From NCBI RefSeq assembly GCF_001640025.1, contig NC_031672.1, positions 4,154,001 through 4,218,000 of the forward strand: DNA of 64,000 nt, written 5' to 3'. The position numbers and the translations under genes were made by a program. This DNA is from Sugiyamaella lignohabitans. Taxonomy: Eukaryota > Ascomycota > Dipodascomycetes > Dipodascales > Trichomonascaceae. Positions 50,811-59,342 of the stretch are shown piece by piece; position 1 is the first letter of the stretch; each line of letters starts with the position of its first letter. The notes beneath the pieces were generated by a model. The model did no database searches. It worked only from the letters and a program-made list of their open reading frames with translations, and had not been told where the DNA came from.

Positions 50811-52138
50811 TTTTCACTTTCCACTTTGTTTGATCGAGAGAGTAATTAATGAATATTATATGAATTTAAACTTCTGAGCTACGATGCAATATGCAGGCTT
50901 TATATGTTGTTGAACGAAGATGTGGGGCAATGTGAGTTTTTCCGTGTAGCGCACTATAGTCTTCCGAGACGTGCATATTGGTGTATAATCCCACTGCCTA
51001 ACCCAGCCTTGTTCCTGTGAAATATAAAACGCCAAGACAAATTATATAAGCTGGATCTTCTACAACGCCTGTCCGATGCTGCGTTGTAGAGCGATGAAGA
51101 TGCGGCAGGACCTGGAAATGCCCAGATCCTTCACGGGAGTTATCGGTCCGCTACGTTACAGACGGGTCGGACCTGACCGAAATTCTACTCTGTCAACGAA
51201 TATTCGGATGACATCATTTAGAAGTGTTGGCTGCTGACTATACAAGTGAACGGTGGTGCTTTTACCCGTCTCCCCGGATTTCTTAATAAGGGTTGTACTT
51301 GGCATCCACGGGCTCCGTAATCCCACCACATTATCAACGGTACACGTGAATATAGACATAAGAAATTACATTTCTTGGGGAGTCTTATGAAGCACTTTTG
51401 GATTGGGATCGGCGGTATAGTTTGGTTTACGTCTCCGATGTATGGATCGGCATATTTGTACGACTTTTGAGCCGACGGCATTTCAGGGTGTGACGCTGCG
51501 TTTTCCAGTTCTTAACATGGTCAATTACGAGTCCAGCCATTCGAACTGATTTTACATTACTCCTAACATCCAGGTTAGTACGAGCAAACCATCTCGTTAA
51601 TTCATTGATTCATTGATTCACGTGTTTTGAATGGGGCCGAATAAGTACGACTTGAGCATGGCGAGAGGAGCTACGGGGGTCTGGGGCAGATCCCCAGCCG
51701 CCGGAAGCTACAGAGGACAAAAAGAGATTTCTCACACATGCTCAAGTCCACTGTTTATATCCCGGACCCGTCTTCTACCAGCGATATATTAGCAGCTGAA
51801 TTTAACGGTTAATTGTAGTGTGTTTTGGAAAGATGAGGTGAGACACACATCTGGAGTGCATGCGGTTCCTTGCGGTATGTGAATGTTGTCTGCAGATTGA
51901 AAACTCTGATTCTTGAACTTTGATTTAGAGGCGGTGCCTGGATAAATGTTTTAGCAACTGTGGCATGAAATCCAAATGCCATGCTACTATTAATTGGAAC
52001 ATTATAACAATTCAAGTGGAGGTTTATTAGCAGGTGCTTATTGCAGGATCATCTGTCGTACTAAACAAGCAATAAAAGAGGCCATTCACGTCCCTATCAC
52101 CCCACTGCTGCTACCTGTTGGTGCCCGAATTAATCACG
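50811..52138. other. divergent spacer between oxidoreductase and PI-PLC genes
   Basis: 1.33 kb with one degenerate GC hairpin repeat (listed separately). ATTCATTGATTCATTGATTC at 51601-51620 is a short direct repeat. Short open frames on the minus strand near 51156-51481 have no recognisable product. Confidence 0.45.
51648..51709 (-). repeat. GC hairpin repeat, single degenerate copy, reverse
   Basis: Full length but with about eight changes from the consensus: CGACTTGAGCATGGCGAGAG, then GGTCTGGGGCAGATCCCCAG, then CCGCCGGAAGC. Hairpin 2 keeps CTGGGG/CCCCAG pairing. It is the only copy found between 44 and 58 kb. Confidence 0.85.
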
Positions 52139-53065
52139 ATGAATCTTGCCGATTCCGATTTGGCTAATTGGATGCAGAAACTGCCAGATGAACTTTCTCT
52201 GGCCAAAATAGCGCTTCCAGGTACCCATAATAGTGCAGCTTGCTATCTCACACTTCCTTCGGTACAATGTCAGGGCTCATCAATCAGTGACCAGCTTCTT
52301 CATGGCGTTCGATTTTTGGACATTCGAGTGGCAGCCCCGTTTTTCACAGGTTGCGGAGCAGCCTTTGGGTCAGGACCCGACGACTTGCAAGTGATCCATG
52401 GGAACTTTCCTGTGAAGCTACCATTCCCTGCCAAACTGCAAGATACTCTTGTTGATGTATACTCATTTTTGCAAGAACACCCCAGTGAGACGGTTTTTGT
52501 TTCGATTAAAGCCGAGGGTCCTTTCGGTTTTGACAAAGATGATTTCGCCAATATCATCTGGGAAAGGTATATTAATCCGAGCCACTCGAGGTGGTTTCTC
52601 AGTGATCAAATCCCAAAGGCAGGCGATGTCAGAGGCAAAGCAGTTCTTTTCCGACGATTCGGCGTTCCCGATGATAATCGTAAAGGACAGTTTGGTATAG
52701 AAGCAGCCTGGTGGAAATATAATACTACCGAAGATAATCAAGGTGATTTGGCTGTGCAAGATTGGTGTGAAGTCATGGCTCCTGAAGATATTGCAAAGAA
52801 GAGGGACTATATTAGTCAACATCTCAATCGTGCCAAAGATTATAATTCCACAGATACCAGCGAACCTAAATTGTTTTTAAACTACTGCTCAGGGTCGAAT
52901 TTCTGGAACCCTCAGTGCTGGCCACAGAGAGTGTCCACAGCAATCTCAACCTCTGACTTTCATAACGATCTCGGAGCTGGCTGTGGAATAGTTATTATAG
53001 ACTATGCAGAATCCAATGATTGGGCGACCGTTCGTAAATTAGTCGAGTCTAATATCAGAACATAA
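52139..53065 (+). CDS. PI-PLC X-domain protein (phosphatidylinositol-specific phospholipase C-like)
   Basis: 308 residues from ATG 52139. The X-domain core is visible: LAKIALPGTHNSAA with the first catalytic histidine, a second block LLHGVRFLDIRVA with the substrate-contacting arginine, VIHGNF with the second histidine, LQEHPSETVFVSIKAE and, near the end, VIIDYAESNDW. There is no signal peptide, Y domain, PH or C2 domain, so it is of the single-domain bacterial/fungal type rather than the eukaryotic calcium-dependent type. Such enzymes split phosphatidylinositol or related phosphodiesters. Both histidines are present, so it should be active. Single exon, which together with the architecture leaves ancient transfer open. 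It is separated from both MFS genes. Confidence 0.85.
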   Translation: MNLADSDLANWMQKLPDELSLAKIALPGTHNSAACYLTLPSVQCQGSSISDQLLHGVRFLDIRVAAPFFTGCGAAFGSGPDDLQVIHGNFPVKLPFPAKLQDTLVDVYSFLQEHPSETVFVSIKAEGPFGFDKDDFANIIWERYINPSHSRWFLSDQIPKAGDVRGKAVLFRRFGVPDDNRKGQFGIEAAWWKYNTTEDNQGDLAVQDWCEVMAPEDIAKKRDYISQHLNRAKDYNSTDTSEPKLFLNYCSGSNFWNPQCWPQRVSTAISTSDFHNDLGAGCGIVIIDYAESNDWATVRKLVESNIRT

Positions 53066-53911
53066 ATATAGACTTTTTGACCATTATCTCAGAACATGAG
53101 CATTTCATAATATTAATATTTAAGTTTGCTAAAAATGATATACCACCGCCGACGACCCTTGACTTCCTCCCTTTATACGACCGATCTCAAGAAACCAGAT
53201 GCACCTATTCAGGAGAACCTGTCAGTTTCAAGCTAGAGACTTGGGCGTTTGAAATGGCGAGGCCATTTATCTTCGAGGTTGACCCTTTCATTCCGCTGCC
53301 CCGCAATCATGAGCAGATTCTGACGACATGAGCCGCCACGGATGGGGGCAATACCTGGTGATACAGATTGGCCAGCTTTGTGTTTTGTTAAGCTCACTGA
53401 TAGCCCATTCTACCCCTCTGCTGATGAACATACCCCCAAGGACTTGCGTTGATAATGTACCCCGGAATCAGCTAAAAGATTTATCCATAGAGTTGCCCCC
53501 AAATTACGGGAACTAGCGGCAAATACCCCACATCCTTCAACATTCTGTTGAGGTGATGATCTGCGCAGCTAGGTTATTGTGCATTGCAGATTAGGGGCAA
53601 ATCGGACTGATCTGTCTTCACATCCCCCGGAATAAGTTTGTCGGTCGGCAAACGGTACGCGCGGTTAGGCAATAATCAGCCCAGTTCGCCGGGCTAGTCT
53701 GTGGGGGCAAGATGAGGGGTCATTATTCAGGGGGTGCAGGCAATCGAAAGAGGGAAGCGGGGCATTTTTCGGACGACAATATTGACCCGCTTTCATGAAA
53801 AGTTCTCACAACATGACAACTCTTGAAACAAGTATATAAAACATCGATATTCCCTAGCAATGATTGTTCCTTTTCAATCAGTATCATCAACAAGCCACAA
53901 TTCAACACAAT
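53066..53911. promoter_or_regulatory. upstream region of the second ACS transporter
   Basis: 846 bp. CCCCGGAAT occurs at about 53460-53468 and 53626-53634, and AGGGG (stress element core) near 53592 and 53713. GTATATAAAACATCG at 53831-53845 is a likely TATA box. The open frame at 53077-53331 has no plausible product. Confidence 0.4.
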
Positions 53912-55429
53912 ATGCCTGCTGAAAAGGATATGCCCACTATCGAGACGGTGGAAACCGCAGTCGCAGACCGAGAATATGAAACTGTGAAGGATATCCTTAA
54001 CGACGTTCACGATGAGAACGTTGAAATCTTTAGACAGCTAGACCCTCCAGTAACGGAAGAAGAGCATAGAAAACTTCTGCGGAAGATAGATCTTCGTCTA
54101 CCCCCGTTTCTATTCTTCCTATATATATTTTGTTGGCTTGATAGAGCCAATCTTGGTAATATGTATTTGATGGATTTCAAGCAAGATATTGGTTTGACTT
54201 CCAGCGCTGCTTCTTTGGCTGTGGCCATTATTTATATTGGTACCTTTACTGGTGATATGTTCACCAATCTTGGCATGAGATACTTTCCTCCTAGTAAGTG
54301 GGTCTCTGGTGCTATGATTATCTGGGCATCAATCACCCTGTTGATGGCTGCTGTCACAAATCCTGCAGGCATTTACGCTGCTAGATTATTTCTTGGTATC
54401 TTTGAAGCCGCTTTTACATCTGGAGCCCCTTATATTTTCACTTTCTGGTTTACTAGAAAAGAATGGGGTCGCAGAATCTCCCTTTACTTTGCTGCCACTC
54501 CAACAGCTGGTGCCTTCGGTGGATGGATCGCATATGGAATCCAATATATTGAGACTGACCGTCTCAAGAACTGGCAAATCCTTCTTATCCTAGAAGGGTC
54601 TTTGACATTGATTATGGCAGTCGTCTCACTTTATATGCTCCCTGATAGACCCCATAACACTAAATGGTTAACTCCTAGAGAGCGAGAAGTTGCTGAGTGG
54701 AGAATGTTGAAGGATGGCAATAAGACCCATGGTCACTTCGGGTTCAGAGACATCCTACAAGGATTCAAAGATTGGAGACTTATGGCTGGTATTGTAGTAT
54801 TCATGACTCAGAATCTTTCGATGTACACGGTGACAACTTTCACACCTACCATTGTCAACTCATTCGGATACACTACTGCTAGATCTCAGCTTATGACCGC
54901 TCCTCCTTACTGCGTGGGTATTGTCCTTGTATTTGTTGTGGCACATATCTCCGATAGATTGCAGCGAAGGGCGTCTCTATATATTATCAATACTGCGGTT
55001 GTCCTTGTTGGATATCTGATGCTTGCAGTGATTGACGTCGAGAACACCAGTGCTAGATATGGAGCTCTTTTCTTGATTATTCCCGGACTCGTTAGTGGTG
55101 TAGTTCTGTCTATTGGTAATATCACTGATAATTGCTGTGGTGATTTAAAGAAGGCTATTGCTACTGGTCTATTCCAGGCTATGGGTTCGTTTATGGGTAT
55201 TGCCAGTGGATATATGCTGCCTGCTACTGCTGCCCCTAAATACACTATCGGCTTCTGGGCTCTTTTTGCAGTCACTCTCTTTGGAGGTCTTGTGGCTCTT
55301 TTCCAGGCTATCTATTACACTCGTGTCAATGCTGAGAGGGATAGAAAGTACGGAAAGGTTCCTGAAGGTGAAATCATCGATTTCTCTGTTCTTGGCGAAA
55401 AGCACCCTTTCTGGCGTTACACTCCTTAA
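53912..55429 (+). CDS. major facilitator transporter, ACS/allantoate permease family
   Basis: 505 residues from ATG 53912 (MPAEKDMPTIETVETAVADR). About 12 membrane helices. It begins EEHRKLLRKIDLRLPPFLFF then LYIFCWLDRANLGNMYLMDF, a closer match to the ACS consensus (LDR-N-GNA) than the first transporter. Also present: GIYAARLFLGIFEAAFTSGAPY, FWFTRKEWGRRISLYFAA with the intracellular basic motif, LPDRPHNTKWLTPREREVAEWR, and SRSQLMT-like ARSQLMTAPPY. Such carriers take up small carboxylates or vitamins; the substrate is unknown. The two transporters differ throughout, so they are not a recent duplication. Confidence 0.88.
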   Translation: MPAEKDMPTIETVETAVADREYETVKDILNDVHDENVEIFRQLDPPVTEEEHRKLLRKIDLRLPPFLFFLYIFCWLDRANLGNMYLMDFKQDIGLTSSAASLAVAIIYIGTFTGDMFTNLGMRYFPPSKWVSGAMIIWASITLLMAAVTNPAGIYAARLFLGIFEAAFTSGAPYIFTFWFTRKEWGRRISLYFAATPTAGAFGGWIAYGIQYIETDRLKNWQILLILEGSLTLIMAVVSLYMLPDRPHNTKWLTPREREVAEWRMLKDGNKTHGHFGFRDILQGFKDWRLMAGIVVFMTQNLSMYTVTTFTPTIVNSFGYTTARSQLMTAPPYCVGIVLVFVVAHISDRLQRRASLYIINTAVVLVGYLMLAVIDVENTSARYGALFLIIPGLVSGVVLSIGNITDNCCGDLKKAIATGLFQAMGSFMGIASGYMLPATAAPKYTIGFWALFAVTLFGGLVALFQAIYYTRVNAERDRKYGKVPEGEIIDFSVLGEKHPFWRYTP

Positions 55430-55673
55430 TCTATATATCTTGTTTTATGTCTGTAGTATATTAAATTTCAGTTGCTAGCTTTTATTTTACTTGTCCTTGC
55501 CTTCCGGAGTTTCTTGGGGCCTGGTACCTCAGATTTTTCTGTGCTTAACAATTGTGGCCAAGCATCCATCAACTTTTTCGTAACTACTCCAGTAAGTATG
55601 TCAGTGACTACCCCAGTCAACGGCTCAACGCTAATTATCTCAACTGAAATATTTTGGTGTATAGGTTTTATAA

Positions 55674-57296
55674 TTGAAGCTTAGATATTCATATTTGAGT
55701 CCCGGTGCAGCAAAAGGTTGCGATTATGCAGGATTACGGTCCCCACATTTGATTGATAACAGAACAGCAGCAGCTCATGTCAGTTCATTGAAGTTAACAT
55801 TCTGGCTGCCGTCGGGGACTTTGAGAATTCAACATATTTCCACAATTATTTTGCTACCTCAGCTCATTGTTTTTGCCGGACTCTGTCTAGTTGTCGTTGT
55901 TGTTGTGAATAGCTGGCGCCAGGTATTCTCCTTTTTCTTGCGGCTGTTCATATCAGAACCACTAAGTTCATCAGCAGCAGCGGGTGCCGAGCGGCCTGGA
56001 GGTGGAGCAGGCTATAGACGAAATCAGACAAGGAGCTCTGACCGATTATTTCTGGAACAGGGACCGGAATTTTATAGTACAGCTCGAGAATTGCGAGCAT
56101 TCGATTCACTCAGTAATAGACGGGATCGACTATCCCAGAATACAAGTACTAGAAACCTCAATTCTTCAAGACCCAGAGATACGTCTTTACTACAAGCAGA
56201 AGTTAATCAACTATCCGAGTCTGAACCAGGGTCGGAACAATCAGTATCGAGAAGATTGGATAGAGTTGCTCAGCTTTTGAACAGAGACGGCCATCGGGGT
56301 AGTCAAACTCCGAGAAGCGGCTCTGGAAGCACGTCTCCGGAATATCTCGAGTATCTTCTGACTCTTATTCATACATCACGATCATCTGCTACTTCACGGG
56401 AAGTTACCGACCTTACCACCTTATTTGAGACATTCCTTTCATCAATAAACTGGGATCAAGAGTCAGCACTCATTACTGAACAAGCTAGACAGTTTCTTTT
56501 CAAACCGGTTGCACAACTGCTAGTAGAACGTAGCGTACATATCTCCACTATTCGGGTGGGCCCAGTATCTTTTGTTCACGATCGCTATCTTTTATTCAAT
56601 CTTCCATACGACCGATTATCTACGGCCCAAAAAGAGTGTGAAATAGTAGCTGAATTAAGCCGGTTACTGCATTTCCGTATTGTGGAACGGCGACTATCAG
56701 TTAGGCCTGGAAATTTAACAGAAAGGGGGACTTTTGATTTAACATCTCCTCTTTTGTCATCTGATTCATCTTCCTCATTATCATCATCTTCAGAGCAACA
56801 AGAAGGAACTGACTCCGGTGTTTCATACCCGTCTGCTCTAGGACTTCGTGCATTTTTCACTGAATTAGAAGCCCGAGCTGTTGCAAGATCTCAGATCTTG
56901 GGCATGCAACCTGGAAGAAACCAGCAGAGAGAACAGGCAGAGGCACAGATACAAGCGCATATTCAAGCACAAATCCGAGCTCAATTGAGAAGACGGGAAC
57001 AACCTGACACACGTACCACGGCTGCACCAGGATCACTGGAAGCAACTGCTCTAAGATTTTTGGCAGACCAAACTGTTCCTAGTTTACTTTCACAAGAAGA
57101 GGCCACACAGCAATCGGAATCAACATCGTCTTCCACATCAAGAGTACCCCAACCATTGCTACCTTTACCAGTCGCATCTTCTATCATTGGACCAGGAGCA
57201 CCACAGGTTATAATTGAATTACCAAGGCGAAATTCGGGTCGAAACGAACAAACCACTACATCAACAAGTTCACTAGCAGCGAACTCTCGTTTGTCA
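55674..57296 (+). other. long open frame fused in phase to the GID8 start, status unclear
   Basis: About 540 codons without a stop lead directly into GID8. The frame has no ATG before 56904; the preceding codons open with TTG. It encodes a hydrophobic helix (IVFAGLCLVVVVVVNSW, about 55865-55917), Ser/Arg-rich sequence, then a folded-looking part (LFETFLSSINWDQESAL; LLHFRIVERRLSVRPG). Gln/Ala- and Ser-rich sequence follows (AEAQIQAHIQAQIRAQLRR). It may be an N-terminal extension of GID8, an upstream gene whose exons I cannot join, or a decayed gene. A GTAAGT donor at 55592 lies upstream, but no ATG exon was found before it. Family not recognised. Confidence 0.45.
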
Positions 57297-58013
57297 ATGG
57301 AAAATCCCACAATGGCTCCACCTACTCCAAGAAAGGAATACTCCAAAGAGCAATGGGAAGCTAGATTAGCTGAGACTTCTATCTCAAAGTCCGATTTGAA
57401 TTATATGATTTTGAACTATCTCGTAGTGGAAGGATACCAATCAGCTGCCATGAAATTTGCCCAAGAAGCGGGATTATTATCTTCAAATCAATCAATACTG
57501 AATGGATCAATCAAAGATCGAATGACCATCAAATCACTTATACATTCCGGTAAAATCCAAGATGCGATTGAAAAAATCAATGACACTGATCCCGAGCTAC
57601 TCGATACCAACACGGCGTTGCACTTTTCTTTACTTCGCCTTCAGTTGATTGAGCTTATTCGACACAGTTATAAATCGAAATCTGATGATAGCATTCAGCC
57701 AGCGCTTGACTTTGCAGCCTCTCATTTGGCAGCTCGAGCACCATCTAACCCTCAATTCCTGCAAGATCTGGAACGGACTATGGCGCTCCTCTGTTTCCCA
57801 CCGGATAACCTAATTCCACAATTGAAAGAACTAATGGATATCAAACTACGAATCAAGATTGCCGAAGATGTGAACAACGTTCTCCTGGAGAGACAGGGCA
57901 TGGGGGGCGATTCGAAAATCAAGTCCCTTGTCAAACTGTGGAGCTGGGCTAGTGAGACTCTCGCAGAGCGTAAAGTAGACATCCCTCCTCTTACAAAGTC
58001 TGACCTTTTCTAA
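57297..58013 (+). CDS. GID8: CTLH/GID E3 ubiquitin ligase subunit Gid8
   Basis: 238 residues from MENPTMAPPTPRKEYSKEQW, the usual length for Gid8/TWA1 outside Saccharomyces. The LisH motif is DLNYMILNYLVVEGYQSAAMKF, CTLH is RMTIKSLIHSGKIQDAIEKIND, and the CRA region continues through LLRLQLIELIRH, ALDFAASHLAARAPSNPQFL and DLERTMALLCF. This fits Gid8 rather than RanBPM (no SPRY) or Gid7 (no WD40). Gid8 is a scaffold of the GID/CTLH ligase that degrades gluconeogenic enzymes. The frame is open upstream for another 540 codons, so a longer protein beginning at ATG 56904 (369 residues) or further 5' cannot be excluded. Confidence 0.85.
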   Translation: MENPTMAPPTPRKEYSKEQWEARLAETSISKSDLNYMILNYLVVEGYQSAAMKFAQEAGLLSSNQSILNGSIKDRMTIKSLIHSGKIQDAIEKINDTDPELLDTNTALHFSLLRLQLIELIRHSYKSKSDDSIQPALDFAASHLAARAPSNPQFLQDLERTMALLCFPPDNLIPQLKELMDIKLRIKIAEDVNNVLLERQGMGGDSKIKSLVKLWSWASETLAERKVDIPPLTKSDLF

Positions 58014-58094
58014 AGATGCAACTTTTGTCTTACTTATCATTATTGAATCTTACTTTGCGATCCGTTTCACTTTCGTTAATCTCATGCCAACACG

Positions 58095-58125
58095 GGTGGC
58101 TTGGGCTCTGCCCAAGACCCTATTG
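58095..58125 (+). repeat. fragment of the GC hairpin repeat, forward
   Basis: GTGGCTTGGGCTCTGCCCAAGACCC... only hairpin 2 and its flank survive. The stem is CTTGGGC-TCT-GCCCAAG: both partners of one pair changed (G:C to T:A) against CTGGGGC/GCCCCAG. The outer GCCTCCGG end and tail hairpin are gone. A GC-poor tail (TATTGTTATTG) follows. Confidence 0.7.
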
Positions 58126-58295
58126 TTATTGTATTACTCCTTAAGATTTCAGAGGACTTTTTCTATAAAGGTACCCCAGAGACGAGAGTAGCCATGCAGT
58201 TTGGCACAGACCTCTAACCGCAGGAGACAACCAGCCAGTTTACGAAGATCTTTCTATTATCACACTAGACTCATAATACTTCTAGAGCTATTTTA

Positions 58296-59054
58296 TTAAG
58301 CAGTTGCAGAAGCAACATCCTCCTCCTCATATCTTTTGTTTGCCTCGTCCAGGCGACTGTGGTAAGAATGGAGTGTGTTGATGGCAGATTTACGTGCCTG
58401 CCGCAGCTCTTGACTATCTGACACATCCACATCATCCAATAAAAACATCTTTTGGAGAACCATTTCGGAAAGTCTATGATGAAGGTCAGCACGTGCTTCT
58501 TTCGTTTTCGGAGGTGAACTGATAAATTGTTCAATGTGCGGACCTAGGTCTTTGTCTGTAGATTCTAACACTTCTTTGATCTTTTCCTGAGGAGTCTTAG
58601 GAGTAGGTGGGGGAGGCGGTGTACGAGCTGGGGTAGTGTTTCCAGGACTATTACTAGATCCTGCAGTAGTCTTCTTCTTTCTCTTTTTTTTATTCTTTGA
58701 GGCAGAGGCAGATTTGGGGGCATCTTTATCAGTACTAAGAATTGCCAATAACCTGTCACCAGTCATAATGCCGTAATCTGTCAAATGCGAGTCATTATCA
58801 ACCAAACGCCTCTGTTCTGGAGATATTTGATACAAGAGAATCGAATCCAGATCATCACATTCCAGAATTTCTCCCATTTTGGCTCTCAGGAACCCAACAG
58901 TGACACCTTTGGGATCTCCTTTAGCGTCAGCTTTGTCAAATTTGACCGCATACATGGATTTCTGATATTGGACGCGCACATCTTCGGGAACTTCAACATT
59001 GTCCTCGGAAGCCTCTCCGCTCCATCCAAGGAACGAACTCAACTTCTTGAACAT
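58296..59054 (-). CDS. BAG-domain Hsp70 co-chaperone with ubiquitin-like N-terminus
   Basis: 252 residues. The N-terminal part (residues about 30-108) looks ubiquitin-like: KSMYAVKFDKADAKGDPKGV, VGFLRAKMGEILECDDLDSIL and LVDNDSHLTDYGIMTGDRLLA, the latter typical of UBL ends. A basic Lys-rich and Pro-rich linker follows (KNKKKRKKKT; TPPPPPTPKTP). The C-terminal BAG domain has EKIKEVLESTDKDLGPHIEQF, ISSPPKTKEARADLHHRLSE and a third helix with RQARKSAINTLHSYHSRLDEA. BAG proteins release ADP from Hsp70; the UBL can tether it to the proteasome. The layout is that of S. pombe Bag101/Bag102. Snl1 of S. cerevisiae has a membrane helix instead; none is seen here. Confidence 0.85.
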   Translation of the reverse strand: MFKKLSSFLGWSGEASEDNVEVPEDVRVQYQKSMYAVKFDKADAKGDPKGVTVGFLRAKMGEILECDDLDSILLYQISPEQRRLVDNDSHLTDYGIMTGDRLLAILSTDKDAPKSASASKNKKKRKKKTTAGSSNSPGNTTPARTPPPPPTPKTPQEKIKEVLESTDKDLGPHIEQFISSPPKTKEARADLHHRLSEMVLQKMFLLDDVDVSDSQELRQARKSAINTLHSYHSRLDEANKRYEEEDVASATA

Positions 59055-59342
59055 TTCTGACTGGTTTGCTCGTCAACTTTGTTGAACAGGAAGTAAGTCA
59101 TGTCGCATGCATTTGAGAGATCATCAATCTCCACGCCGCACATCTACCCCTGAGCACGAGTCTAGCTAGAGATCTCCTCCTCTGGTTACTAGGACACAGA
59201 GGTCCCTGTTAAGAGGACGATCACCTGAGTTCCACGAAATTATATGAGCTAAGCGAGGCGAGAGCAACCAGCTTTCTTATGTCACATCTCCAATTTGGGC
59301 AGAAAGTAGTAAAACAGAAAATAATCATTAGAATTACAGAAA

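Noticed and set aside
53077..53331. 84-codon open frame after the PI-PLC gene
   Set aside because: Lies in the 3' region and promoter spacer, no family features, codon use unlike its neighbours.
47735..53529. Shared GCGGCAAATA upstream of both ACS transporters (47736 and 53516)
   Set aside because: A 10-mer shared between about 500 bp and 850 bp is expected about once by chance when both strands are counted.
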